From Isoetes taiwanensis (taxonomy: Eukaryota; Streptophyta; Lycopodiopsida; Isoetales; Isoetaceae): 64,000 nucleotides of DNA. Position 1 is the stretch's first letter, and each line of letters opens with the position of its first letter. This document shows, in pieces, positions 42,791 through 53,607 of this stretch. The DNA lies in the NCBI GenBank assembly GCA_021234155.1, contig JAJEKV010000034.1, forward strand, positions 6,306,028 through 6,370,027, read 5' to 3'. The translations under genes and the position numbers were made by a program. A model generated the notes under the pieces. It did no database searches. It saw only the letters and a program-made list of their open reading frames with translations, and had not been told where the DNA came from.

Positions 42791-43198
42791 GTGCAGCAGT
42801 TTCCATGTTGCGTCAATGTCAAATTGAGAGAGCCTCTACTATATCTTGCATAATTAGACTATTTGAGAGATCAATCAAAGGCTTAGTCACCCTTTTCTAA
42901 TCGCATGCTAGTATAAAGCTGGAGAATTAAGTTGTGCATCTGCTCCAATTATAAACAAATGTAGATGAGATTGCGTACGTCGTGTTTGTCCCTTTCATTT
43001 AGCATTAATATTTGAAGATTTTTGAATCCAATAAAGTAAACTAATGCCTATTCAATAAGGTATGAAGGCTCAGCTCAGGTAGGATAGAATATCCATTTGA
43101 ATTGGGTTGCTGTGGTGGTCGCTAGGCCTTCTGAAGCCGAAATTGCTTGAAGATAGAGTCCTTCGGTAAGTATCCGAGGCTGGAGCAGATCGATAGCA

Positions 43199-43318
43199 CA
43201 AGCAGATGGCTTAAATGCATTTCTAAATGAAGGTGAAGCACATGTTGCAATTTCTTACGCAAAGAAGCTTGTTGATAGAGAGGTTAAATCTCAGGACATT
43301 GGCATTATTGCTCCATAA
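43199..43318 (+). pseudogene. Captured exon fragment of a UPF1/IGHMBP2-like SF1 helicase
   Basis: The plus frame of 39 codons contains FLNEGEAHVAISYAKKLVD and VKSQDIGIIAP, which match the conserved block of UPF1-family helicases where an (N/K)xGEA segment is followed by D-I-G-I-I-(T/A)-P-Y ahead of helicase motif V. It stops at TAA exactly where the Tyr of the motif would be. It lies in element X1, in the same orientation as X1, with no other helicase exon recognisable nearby. It is a host-gene fragment, not a functional gene; the identity rests on these motifs only. Confidence 0.7.
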
Positions 43319-43695
43319 ATTCAATCATCAATTCAATCCATTTGCCATAGAAATAATTTGTTCGTCTTCGTGTTATTGTGCTTATTAGTAATTAATATTT
43401 AGGCCCATAAAGTTTACATATGTTTGCTTTATTTAGGGCCCGAAGCGCCCAAAATTTGTTTTAATATAACAATCAACACACAACTACCATTAACATTATA
43501 AACACAAACCATTGCATTTAACACATTTAAATTAAAATCCCCATTAAACCCCCTTTGGTTTGGGTGCATATTCACACGGGGGGTTACTCCGGGCAACGAG
43601 AGCTGTCGGATGGGCATATTTGCCCTTTATTCCAAGATCTGGACCGTACATAGCGATCCTCGTTTGTGGGGTATGCATGTACAAGTTTTTTTATT

Positions 43696-44155
43696 ATAAG
43701 CAGGCACCAATCCTTCCGGAATGGGCACCGAGCAAGATCTACCGTTTCGCTCCATTCTAAGTTTAAAATAAGGAGCTTGGCAGTCTGCTATTTGACCAAG
43801 ATTTCCTTTGTTTCTTAACCATTAAACCTAAGGTTCTTAATAAATATAAGAACGACCATTGAATCTTAGGTTATAAATGTACAACCATTGAACCTTAGGT
43901 TACAATGAATGACCATTGTTGTTGCCCACAGGTTAACCTATTATTAGTGTAATGCCTTAGCTCCCTTTGCACTGATCTTCACAATTGCATAAGCCACACC
44001 ATATACGTCTTTAGCAGATTGTAAAATCATCTTGAACTTTACCTGTCTAGATAACCTTCTATGGTAAGTCTCTGACCTCCATTCTATGCTAGTTATCCTT
44101 AATTTTTCACTGTAAACCATGCAAACCTTATTATAATATGAGCTCAACTCTCACA
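43696..44155 (-). mobile_element. Copia 3' LTR, internal piece
   Basis: Matches 53146-53602 closely (TAAGCAGGCACCAATCC...CTCTCACA). It ends at 44155 next to the polypurine tract (44156-44166, AAGGGAGAA on the minus strand). Confidence 0.9.
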
Positions 44156-45126
44156 TTCTCCCTTCATATTATAATCTCTGCAATTTATCGACTTTCTCAA
44201 ATAACTGAACTTGGAATCTGTCAATGGTTTTGTAAGGATATCTGCCAACTGTTGATCTGTATGAACATATTGAACCTGTATGATGTTCTTGTTCACCAAA
44301 TCCCTGATAAAATGTACTTCTAGTTCTATATGTTTGGTCCTCTCATGTAATACATGGTTTTTTGTCATAGCAATGCAACTTAGACTATCAGAATGCAGAA
44401 TTAATGGATCTTTTTGGCACATTCCCAATTCATTCAATATCCTTCTACTCCAAACTATCTCTTTGGCTGCAAGAGTGGTTGCTGAGTATTCTGCTTCTGC
44501 GGATGAAATGGCTATGGCATTCTGCTTTTTGCATTTCCATGAAATAGGCCCCCCTCCCAGCATTAAAATAAATCCTAATGTAGACTTTCTCTCATCAGGG
44601 TCGCCTCCCCAGTCTGAGTCACAATATGACTCTAAATTGAGGTTGTGAGAATCATACACAATTCCATGATTAACAGTCCCCTTCAAATATCTAATGACCC
44701 TTTTTGCTACCTGCCAATGCATCATTCCAAAATTATTACTGTACCTACTTAATATATTGACAACATAAGATATGTCAGGTCTGGTACAATTAGCCAGATA
44801 AAGTAAACAACCAATTAATTCCCTGTATGACAATTCTTGAACTTTGGCTCTTTCTTTGTCATTCTGAGGGCATTGTTCCTTTGACATTTTATTCCCTGGC
44901 ACCATTGGAGTTCTAACTGCTTTACAATTCTCCATATTAAACCTCTTAAGGATTTCCATGATGTTCTGACCCTGAGATAAGGCCATAACTTTGTTTTTCC
45001 TGTCTCTATGTACTTCAATGCCTAGAAATTTTTTGAATTCTCCTAGGTCAGTCATTTTGAACTTGTTTTTCAAAATATCTTTGCATTTTTGAAGTATGCT
45101 TAAATTACTGCTTACCCCTAAAATCA
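44144..45126 (-). pseudogene. Copia RT C-terminal part and RNase H
   Basis: The frame begins at the LINE J1 junction with LILGVSSNLSILQKCKDILK and reads FKMTDLGEFKKFLGIEV, GCLLYLANCTRPDISYVVNI, then RNase H: YCDSDWGGDPDERKSTLGFI (catalytic Asp), AISSAEAEYSATTLAAKEIV (Glu) and LHSDSLSCIAMTKNHVLHER (Asp), ending VHTDQQLADILTKPL. All expected copia RNase H motifs are present and the segment is uninterrupted. Its last codons extend into the LTR (stop at 44144). It is cut from the catalytic YVDD box by LINE J1. Confidence 0.93.
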
Positions 45127-46788
45127 AATTGGACTTTAAACAGAGAGAAAAATATCGGAGACATTTGGACTCTATGCTTGCAAACTTGCAGTGGATGGGC
45201 GATCTTGACATAGATTCCCAAAATTTGACCAAACTGATGTTAGAGGCAGCCAGTCTGGGATTTGGTACAACTACAAAAAGACAAAGTGGACGCCCTTGCA
45301 ACAGTTGGTGGGATGATGATTGCAAGAGGGTGAAGGCATGTTTGCCAAAAAACTGCAGGGTAAAACCCAAATGGTATAAGAAACTCATCAAAGAATAGAA
45401 TAGAATAGAATAGAGAAGAAGAGCCATTTCCATGCAAAAAAACAGTCCGAGCTTTCTCATACACTTCACGAGAATCCCAAACTGTTCAGGTTGACACGGA
45501 TTTGAAGGTAGAAGATCTTCTTTCCTTGGTTCAGAGTATTTACTTCAATGCAGAGGCTAATGGAATGCCAATAATCAGCATTACGGAAGAGATCTTTGAC
45601 GAGGAAGATGTGGAGGCTCAACTTAAGCGAATGAAAAATGGGAAAGCTCCATATTTGATGGGTTTGTCTGCTGAATTGATGAAGTGGGCAGATGGCATAA
45701 TGGTACATCAAATAACAGACCTTATGAACATGGTTGTACGGCATGGTTTACCGAAATCCTGGAGGGAATGCAGGATTGTCCCAATACACAAGTCTGGAAG
45801 CAAGAAAGATGTGCAGAATTACCGTACCATAATGATCGGTAGCGTGTATTCTAAACTTTTGGGAGGCCTCTTAGAGCAAAAAATTAGTGAATGGGCAGAA
45901 CGCCATGACAAGAGAGCTCACTGTCAGGCAGGTTTCAGGAGAAAACACAGTACTTTGGACCATCTTCTTACTCTAAGAGTCCCTTTTGAACAAGCCAAGA
46001 AACCGAGACAAGCTTTTTACTTGGCATACATCGATCCACATGAAATTCGAAGCATGATGGGAGTTCGCCAAGGATGTCCGCTATCGCCGACCCTGTTCGG
46101 GCTCTATATAGATGAGTTGGAGGAGTGGCTACAGAGTAGAGGGCAGGCTGGAGCCAAGTTAGGAAGTTTTGTAATACAATTACTATTGTATGCGGATGAT
46201 ATAGTGTTGATGGCAGATTCCCCAGAAGGCCTACAAGAGCATTTAGACAATCTGAACCTTTTCTGCACATCCAGAAGCATGAAAGTGAATCTTTCTAAAA
46301 CAAAGACTATGGTGATTGGCACCACAAAACATCCAATTTTTTCATATCAGGGAGAGCAATTAGATGATGTTGACTGCTATAAGTATCTAGGCCTGGAGAT
46401 TTGCACAAATTATAAATGGAAAGAATGTGTGCGAAAACGCATCATGGGAGGTAAGGCTGCGTTATACTCTATGATGTCTAAGTGCCACAATTCATCTCTA
46501 TCTAGTTGGGGGCTTAAAAAGATGCTTTTTAAGACCTTGGTGCAGACAGTCGTGTTATACGGTGCTCCCATTTGGGGGCCTTTGGTACACATTCGCTCAT
46601 GGAATCAGATAGAACAGGTATTGAAGATTTTTATTCAAGAGGAATTAGGGGTGCGTAGGCAGATTCCTTATGCAATTTTGTTGGCAGAAACAGGACTGCT
46701 CCCTTTAGAAGCGGAAGCTTTATGCTTGACCATAAACTTCGTGAACAGACTAAGGAGTATGGATACAAATAGATCGCCAAGAATGTAA
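45127..46788 (+). pseudogene. LINE J1 reverse transcriptase
   Basis: An upstream frame to 45398 (GRPCNSWWDDDCKRVK) is followed by a short AATAG repeat, then the main frame from 45502: AQLKRMKNGKAP, GLPKSWRECRIVPIHKSGSK, NYRTIMIGSVYSKLL, CQAGFRRKHSTLDHLL. After FYLAYID the sequence jumps to PHEIRSMMGVRQGCPLSPTL: about 60 residues containing motif A are deleted in frame. Motif C is intact (LLLYADDIVLMAD). The thumb region follows (CYKYLGLEI). Without motif A this RT cannot be active. It ends with TAA at 46786-46788; the next frame continues directly. Confidence 0.88.
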
Positions 46789-47319
46789 ATGGAATTGCCA
46801 TCAGGATGGCTTCAAGAGGTATATATGTGGGTTGGTAGATGGGGAATAGTGGTAGAAAACTGGCCGGATTCGGAGATCAGTGTTAGGGAAGCAGTTCAAG
46901 AAAATTCTGTTAGAAAATTATGGGAAAACTGTGGATCAAGGAAGATCTTCTATCAAACAGAAGTAAACCTCTCACTCATATATGCCAGCGCGGACTACCT
47001 GAATGCTCCTATATCTAAACAGTTGAAAAAAACAATTGCAAGATACAGATCGGGATCACATGCTTTGAAAGTGGAGACCGGGCGTTGGATGAAACTAATC
47101 CGAGAGGATAGAACATGTGACATTTGCCGATCAGGCGAAGTGGAAGATGAGAAACATGTTTTTCTACAGTGTTCTGCATATCAGCACATACGAGACCGGT
47201 ATGGTATTTGTCAACCAAATTTTCATTCTCTACTATCACTAGATTCTAGATTGCTAGGCTGTTTTATGAGATCAGTGGAATCTCACAGAGATCTACTGCT
47301 CAAAATTCAACAACAATAG
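46789..47319 (+). pseudogene. LINE J1 ORF2 C-terminus (zf-RVT-like)
   Basis: Same frame as the RT ORF after a single TAA. Contains RYRSGSHALKVETGRWMKL and CDICRSGEVEDEKHVFLQC, a C-x2-C-x8-H-x4-C zinc motif of the type found at the end of LINE ORF2. The equivalent in J2 is CQWCQMGVIEDESHALQSC. Ends TAG at 47319, about 60 bp before the (ATT)n tail. Confidence 0.85.
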
Positions 47320-47376
47320 TGTTACTCATTGTACTCTGTTTGCTTCATGACCCTTAGGGTCCAACGAAGCACGATC

Positions 47377-47811
<435 letters not shown>

Positions 47812-48443
47812 CCATATAGTATTCCGCTTGAAATCTTATAGTATTTTGCGAATCTTGTTATACAGTATAGAAAATTTTGTACTTGCATACCCCACAAACG
47901 AGGAACTTTACGTACGGTATAGATTAAACAACAGCTCTCATTGCCCGGAGTCACCCCCGTGTGAATATGCACCCAAACCAAAGGGGGTTTAAGGGGGATT
48001 TTATTTTAAATGTGTTGGACCCAATGGTTGTGTTAATTAATGTCAATGGTAGTTATGTGTTGGTTGTTAATATCAATGGTTGTTATGTGTTGGTTGTTAT
48101 GCGTTGGGGGATTTAATTTTTATATGTTGGATGTTAATGGTTTGTGTTGCAAAAAAAAAAAATTTGGCCCCTTTGTATGCGTTAGAGACGCCAACCCCCG
48201 TGTGACAAAAATTTTAGAATTCAAACCAGAAAAAAACTAGAATTCATTTGAGGCTTTCATCACCTGTAGCTTTTGAATTTGATCACAATAAAACAAATAG
48301 AACATAAGTAAAAGTTACCATAAAGATAGAGCAGATTGATCCCATTATTCTGAAAGTCATAAAGTTTGCAACACCCATACACAAACATTTTTCAACTGGA
48401 ATTTAACAGCAGCCTGGCCTCCATGGATTCTTGTGGTGAGAAA

Positions 48444-48554
48444 TCAAAGTGGGAAACTTTTCTGCTTGTTAGCACAAGGATCTAGAAGCCTTGGAATTTG
48501 CTTAATAACTGCCTCAAAATCTAAAAATGCATGGTAATTTTTTGCAAGCTTCAT
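48444..48554 (-). pseudogene. Coding-like fragment in X2, unrecognised
   Basis: A minus frame of 36 codons, [20 protein letters not shown] continuing with [16 protein letters not shown] then stop, has the composition of a real exon, unlike its surroundings. It has the orientation of X2, like the helicase exon in X1. I do not recognise the protein. It could be chance. Confidence 0.3.
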
Positions 48555-48816
48555 TCGGAATGAGCCATAAAACAATATCAATAGCGCAATCCTGTATTAA
48601 TCAGCTGGTAGGATGTGAAAGCCTACCAAACCCGGCCAAAAAATTGCTGTTTTAGCATACATAACTTAACCAAACATATCCATATCATACACATCAAAAA
48701 GATCTCGGAGAGAGCTTTCCAACGCAATAAAAATCATCTGAAACAGAGCTCTGGATCAAAAGTTATGATAAGAAATGTGTTGCCGGCAGGGAAACTACAC
48801 TACATGCGCCCTTCAA

Positions 48817-49018
48817 GCCCTTCATGTGCCCATTATGCACCACACACACAAAAAGAGGGCTTTTGTTGTGAGCCATTGGTTGTTGACCATTGGAAAAAAA
48901 GGCTAAAATCAATGGCCCTTCATGTGCCCATTATGCACCACACGCACAAAAAAGGGGGCTTTTGTTGTGAGCCATTGGTTGTTGACCATTGAAAAAAAAA
49001 GGCTAAAATCAATGGCTC
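48817..49018. repeat. ~96-bp tandem duplication in X2
   Basis: CCCTTCATGTGCCCATTATG ... GGCTAAAATCAATGG occurs at about 48820-48915 and 48916-49013, differing at a few sites. Confidence 0.9.
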
Positions 49019-49137
49019 AGAAATGGTGCACTCTAGATGTACGCATTAGTACATCCATTTGAATACATCACGAAATCATAGGAAAACTTTAGTGAAAAGC
49101 GTATAAAAACACAAAGAAAACCCCCTGTTATTATGCT

Positions 49138-50946
49138 ACATATTCCATATGATGTGCCTCCAGATTTTTAGCATTTGCCATTGCTAATAGCATTCGAATG
49201 CTTGTCAATTTTACAATAGGAGAGAATGTATCCTCATAATCAATCCCTTGCTTTTGAGAGAACCCCTGTGCCACAAGCCTTGCCTTATGTTTGATTAATT
49301 CTCCTTCATTTCCCTATTTTACCTTGTAAATCCATTTGCATCCAACTGCGTTTCTACCTTTAGGTAGATCCACTAGTTCAAATGTTTCAGTTCTTTTAAA
49401 TGCATTTAGCTCCTTTTCCATTGCATTAATCCATTCCTTTGCATCTGTACTGTTCAGTGCTTCTTCAATTGTCTTTGGTACTTCAAAATCAATCATTGCC
49501 AAGATTTCTATAAGATTTATTTCAGTTGTATTGTGTTTTAAGCTTCTACTTCTACCTACTGAATCTCTACCAAATAATGCAGGACTAACCTCGTTTGCTT
49601 CATCTTGCAAAATTTGAGCACTTGATCTCCTTGTAATCTGAACTTTGGCGTTGGTTAATTGTTTCCTTTTTTCAATGATCTCCTCATCTCCTTGTACTTG
49701 TTGTTCCTGCACATTAGTGACTTTATTTTCCTGCAATACTGTTGAGTCAGTTTCAGAATCATCATCATATATACTTGACAATTTTTCTAGTTGTTCCATG
49801 TTTTGGACTAGTTCCTTTTGTTCTATTGCTGCAGTAGATATTTTTGTATCTTTGTAGTGTTGTCCTTCATAAAAAATGACATCCCTACTGATCACCACTT
49901 TCCTTTTTGCAGGGTCAAACAATCTATAAGCTTTGGATTGCTCATCATATCCCACAAGATAAGCAATTCGAGCTCTATCATCAAGTTTTTGTCTTTGTTC
50001 CTTAGGAACATGCACAAAACTTAAACACCCATAGCTTTTTAGCTTTTCAAAATTAGGTTTCTTGCCTGATCAAAGCATTTCTGGTAATGATCCACTTATA
50101 CTTGCTGATGGAATCATATTTTGCTCTTCCACTGCAGTCCTAACTGCTTCTTCCCATAAATAATTTGGTAAACCCGTGTGTTTGAGCATTGCCCTCACAG
50201 CATTTAATATTGTTCTATTTTTTCTCTCTGCCGCACCATTCTGTTGAGGAGAATGTGAACAAGTCAACTGTCTCTTTATTCCTCTTGTCTTACAAAAAGC
50301 TTTAAATCTTCCAGATAAATATTCTCCACCCCTATCTGAACGTACACATTTGACTTTATTTCTTGTTTCAAGCTCAACCTCTGCAATAAATTCTTTGAAT
50401 GCCTCAAAGGCCTCATCTTTCGTTCTCAAACATTTCACCTTTGTCTTTCGACTGAAATCATTTATAAAAGTAATGAAATATTTCTTTCCTGTAATTCCTC
50501 TTACATTAAGAGGTCCACATAAATCAGTATGCACAACTTCCAATTTCCCTTTGCTCTCTTATTCGATTTTTTGAATGGTAATCTAGCATGTTTCCCAACC
50601 ATGCATCCATAGCACACTTTATTTTCACTATCCAATTTGCAATTCTCAATTAACCCCTGTTTTGCCATAACCTGTATGTTTTTGTTGCTAGCATGGCATA
50701 ATCTTCGATGCCAAATATTAATATCTGAAGCTATAATTGCATTTACATATGGCAATTGATTGTTTTCAAAACCAAAAAGGTTTCCAACTCTTTTTCCCAA
50801 AAATTTGATTTCATTATCTAGTAAAACAGTACATTTCAATCTGTCAAAAATGACAGTATATCCCATGTCCACAAGTTGGCCCACAGATATTAAGTTTCTC
50901 ACTAATGAAGGCACACACAAAACATCCTTTAGTACTACTGCTTTCC
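49138..50946 (-). pseudogene. Copia integrase and N-terminal RT
   Basis: Minus-strand order: VVLKDVLCVPSLVRNLISVG, zinc region (WHRRLCHASNKN, CYGCMVGKHARLPF), DDE core (VVHTDLCGPLNVRGITGKKY; VKCVRSDRGGEYLSGRFKAF; HSPQQNGAAERKNRT), C-terminal region (RQKLDDRARIAYLVGYDEQS; LFDPAKRKVVISRDVIFYE), then RT start (EVPKTIEEALNSTDAKEWIN; AVGCKWIYKVK) with TAG near 49311 and a one-base loss before [11 protein letters not shown]. Frameshifts near 50550 and 50070. D, D and E of the integrase are present. The segment is bounded by the TIR element (50947) and X2 (49137). Confidence 0.92.
50939..50946. repeat. 8-bp (or 9-bp) target duplication, left copy, TIR element
   Basis: TGCTTTCC(C), repeated at 51426-51433(4). 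Confidence 0.85.
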
Positions 50947-51425
50947 CCCGGGGGGTTCACCTAGAGTATGGGGTATGAAACATGTGAGTGCACCAAATGG
51001 GTTTTTTTATTGCCTCTCTAGTACCGTATACATAAGAAAAATATAAGGTCTTTATAGTTTTATGCCGTACGGATACCAGAGGGGTTGTGGTGGCGCCAGT
51101 GTTTGATTCGTATTCATACTCTAAGGGTCCGTCATTTTTGGTGAGCTTCTATTGTTGGGGATTCTGCGATAATAGTATATGACTATGATAATATATATTA
51201 TTATATATATAAAAAATAATAGAGATATCGTATATGTATGGAAGGGGTTGTCAAGTAAAAGTATTTTGGGCAAGTAATTATATGATATGGGCTGCATTCT
51301 TTTACAAATAATGTAGTCGTATACAAAGGGTTTTTCGTATGGAACTGTCGTATACAATGGGTTTTTTGGCAACATAAGGAACGCACATGGCATATATACC
51401 TATAATAGAGGTGAATCCCCCCGGG
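50947..51425. mobile_element. Non-autonomous TIR DNA transposon (479 bp) in copia
   Basis: The left end CCCGGGGGGTTCACCTAGA and right end AGGTGAATCCCCCCGGG form ~17-bp inverted repeats with one indel. They are flanked by TGCTTTCC(C) on both sides. An 8-bp duplication would fit hAT, 9 bp would fit Mutator-like elements; the terminal C makes the two indistinguishable. Copia frame (LQGKA then VVLKDV) joins exactly across it. No transposase is encoded; the interior is A/T-rich. Confidence 0.85.
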
Positions 51426-51606
51426 TGCTTTCCCTTGCAAATCAAATAACTCGAGTGTTCCTGAGTATTGTACTCTTTGTAAATCTCCATTTCCTAATTT
51501 GATATAGCCTCCTTTTTCTTGTTTCCCATCTCTAAGTAACTTGGCTGAGCCAGTTACTGTTTTCTCTGCTCCACTATCTAAGATCAGCATATTATTTGCA
51601 TCATTA
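51426..51606 (-). pseudogene. Copia protease
   Basis: Minus strand: NNMLILDSGAEKTVTGSAKL (active-site D-S-G-A), then GYIKLGNGDLQRVQYSGTLE and LFDLQGKA, where the TIR element interrupts. The upstream join to gag crosses the L1 tail insertion. The domain is otherwise intact. Confidence 0.92.
51600..51606. repeat. Target duplication of the L1 tail, left copy
   Basis: ATCATTA at 51600-51606 is repeated at 51874-51880. Confidence 0.8.
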
Positions 51607-51873
51607 GATTTTTTTTTTTTTTTTTTTTTTTGTTGAAGGCAAGTTTTTATTTATAATATAATGAATGGTACAAAACCTTATTTAAGACCCCTCAACTGGG
51701 CCAAATGGGAAGAATTATGCCCAAAAACAGCTAGGATGGCCTTTAGTACAATACAAAAGCGTTCAATACTCCATATGAACTCCCGCTCAACTTCTTCCCT
51801 CCAATGGCAGTACTACAGAGGACCACTAACAAGTTCCTAATTCAGTAGATTCTCTACTTGAAATGTTCAAAGT
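51607..51873 (-). mobile_element. 5'-truncated L1 3' end in copia gag-protease junction
   Basis: 267 bp beginning with a ~23-base T-run (poly(A) on minus) and GTTGAAGGC, the same 3' terminus type as the L1 at 3240. It is flanked by ATCATTA. Copia frame from gag (EDAEV) to protease (NNMLILD) joins when one duplication copy is ignored. Confidence 0.88.
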
Positions 51874-52890
51874 ATCATTACTTACCTCAGCATCTTCATC
51901 ATCTTCACTATTTTCCTCTTCGATTTATTGGGCCAAGTTGACTGCTGTTTCTTGCCTTCCACCATCTCTCCCTTGTTTTCCTCTTCCTTTAGGTTTCCCT
52001 CTTTTTCCTTTACTGCTAGAACATCTGTTTGCATAGTGACCTTTGCCACCACAATTGAAGCATTCTGCATCTTTAAGTTTTGGACATTCAGCCTTAAGAT
52101 GGCCATGGCCCTTGCAGTGATAACATGGACCTATACTCCCCTTTGATTTTGAGTTGTTGCTTTTATATTTGGATCGACCTGCATATAACACCTCAACATT
52201 TTCATCATAATCATCAGTTAGTATTTTATTTTGCTCAAACTCTATCCTTATCATCTTTTCTGCATTTTCTCTAGTTCTGGCTACATTTCTTATTAGTGTA
52301 GCTAGCTGCTTATTTTCTCCCACTGTTCTAGCTACATGTAACAACTTCTGTTGATCAGTCATTACAACTCCTGCTCCTTCAAGGTCTGCCACAATGTTAT
52401 CAAATCTTGAAAAGAAATTAGTTAAGTCATCTTCTTCTCTAAGTCTGAGTTTTCTTAACTCTTTATCCAAAATATCAATTTGAGATGAATTTTTTTCTTC
52501 AAAGTGCTTGAGAAGATACTTCCAAATTTCTCCAGGAGTTTTACCTCTTATTTTTGAGAGAATTGATGCCCCTACTTTGCTGGTTAGGATTGCATAAGCT
52601 TCCTTTAATTTTGCCTTGTCAACTCTACTAGAGGCACCACTATCTCCACTTGTTGCAGTTGCATCCAGATCCCCTCTGTAGATGCTTCCCCAGAACAGCT
52701 ATTCTCCTTTCTTCCTGCAACCATGCTAACTGAACCATTAGTATTACCAGAATTTCCTTCTTCTAGTAATTCCCATAAATTTTCGTTTTCTAGAACATTT
52801 TTTCATTTGTTCTTTGCAAATCTGAAAACCTGGACCTCCTTCATAGATCTTGATTCCACTGAGAATAGCAGCTCCAAATCTGCTAGACAT
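51874..52890 (-). pseudogene. Copia gag
   Basis: Met at 52890 (MSSRFGAAILSGIKIYEGG), just inside the primer-binding site. The first third is broken by several frameshifts. From 52470 the frame is open: LRKLRLREEDDLTNFFSRFD (the UBN2-type gag core) and two knuckles, CYHCKGHGHLKAEC and CFNCGGKGHYANRC, followed by a basic Gly/Lys/Arg tail. TAA at about 51925 interrupts the acidic linker (EEENSEDDEDAEV) to protease. Gag forms the virus-like particle and binds RNA. Confidence 0.9.
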
Positions 52891-52895
52891 TATGA

Positions 52896-52913
52896 ACCTG
52901 GCTTTGATACCAA
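52896..52913 (-). promoter_or_regulatory. Copia primer-binding site (initiator-Met tRNA)
   Basis: Minus strand TGGTATCAAAGCCAGGTT begins one base after the LTR end; it matches the usual plant copia site TGGTATCAGAGC with one difference. Confidence 0.9.
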
Positions 52914-53602
52914 TGTTAGAATTATAAAATGTCTAGCCTTGAATTTATTTGTTTCCTTGAAATGCAATGCTTCAAGTTCTCAAATAAATATCACAAACTT
53001 AACATACAACCATGAAGAAGAAATTCATAATTTTAACACTTTATTTTACTCAATCTCCTTCGATAACCCATGCATTCATCATAGAAATGAATCCAAAGTA
53101 TGCAATGCTCCAGTCCTGATCTGATCATTCAGCTTGGTTTATATAAGCAGGCACCAATCCTTCCGGAATCGGCACCGAGCAAGATCTAGCGTTTCGCTCC
53201 ATTCTAAGTTTAAAATAAGGAGCTTGGCAGTCTGCTATTTGACCGATATTTCTTTTGTTTCTTAACCATTAAACCTAAGGTTCTTAATAAATATAAGAAC
53301 GGCCATTGAACCTTAGGTTATAAATGTACAACCATTGAACCTTAGGTTACAATGAATGACCATTGTTGTTGCCCACAGGTTAACCTATTATTAGTGTAAT
53401 GCCTTAGCTCCCTTTGCACTGATCTTCACAATTGCATAAGTCACACCATATACGTCTTTAACAGACTGTAAAATCATCTTGAACTTTAGTTGTCTAGATA
53501 ATCTTCTGTGGTAAGTCTCTGACCTCCATTCTATGCTAGTTATCCTTAATTCTTCACTGTAAACCATGCAAACCTTATTATAATATGAACTCGACTCTCA
53601 CA
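52914..53602 (-). mobile_element. Copia 5' LTR (689 bp)
   Basis: TGTTAGAATT...ACTCTCACA on plus (TGTGAG...CTAACA on the element strand), followed by CCCAT. It is intact and gives the reference for the split 3' LTR. Confidence 0.93.
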
Positions 53603-53607
53603 CCCAT
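53603..53607. repeat. Copia target-site duplication, right copy (CCCAT)
   Basis: Matches 30438-30442 across 23 kb. Confidence 0.85.

Larger units (their letters stand above)
30584..43695 (+). mobile_element. Element X copy X1 (contains gypsy-A3)
   Basis: The left end, TGTAGCATTATAACAGGGGG onward to about 30740, matches the minus strand of 49137 leftward. The right ~250 bp (43440-43690, with GGTTTGGGTGCATATTCACA and CCTCGTTTGTGGGGTATGCA) match the minus strand of 47880-48200. Removing gypsy-A3 leaves about 2 kb. No terminal inverted repeats and no clear target duplication. Interior: an 80-bp tandem duplication (31239-31398) and a helicase exon fragment (43199-43318). Class uncertain; lack of TIR/TSD plus gene capture would suit a Helitron-like element, but the canonical TC...CTRR ends are not seen. 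Confidence 0.65.
47812..49137 (-). mobile_element. Element X copy X2, inside copia RT
   Basis: About 1.33 kb on the minus strand. Its 5' end (AGCATAATAACAGGGGG on minus) and its 3' ~330 bp match X1. Copia reading frame joins across it (HHMEYV / VD). The flanks share ACA (47809-47811 and 49138-49140), which could be a 3-bp duplication or chance. The interior differs from X1: a 96-bp tandem duplication and a short coding-like fragment. Confidence 0.65.

Noticed and set aside
48817-49018. CRISPR-like direct repeats
   Set aside because: Only two adjacent ~96-bp units with no spacers; a simple tandem duplication in a eukaryotic transposon.
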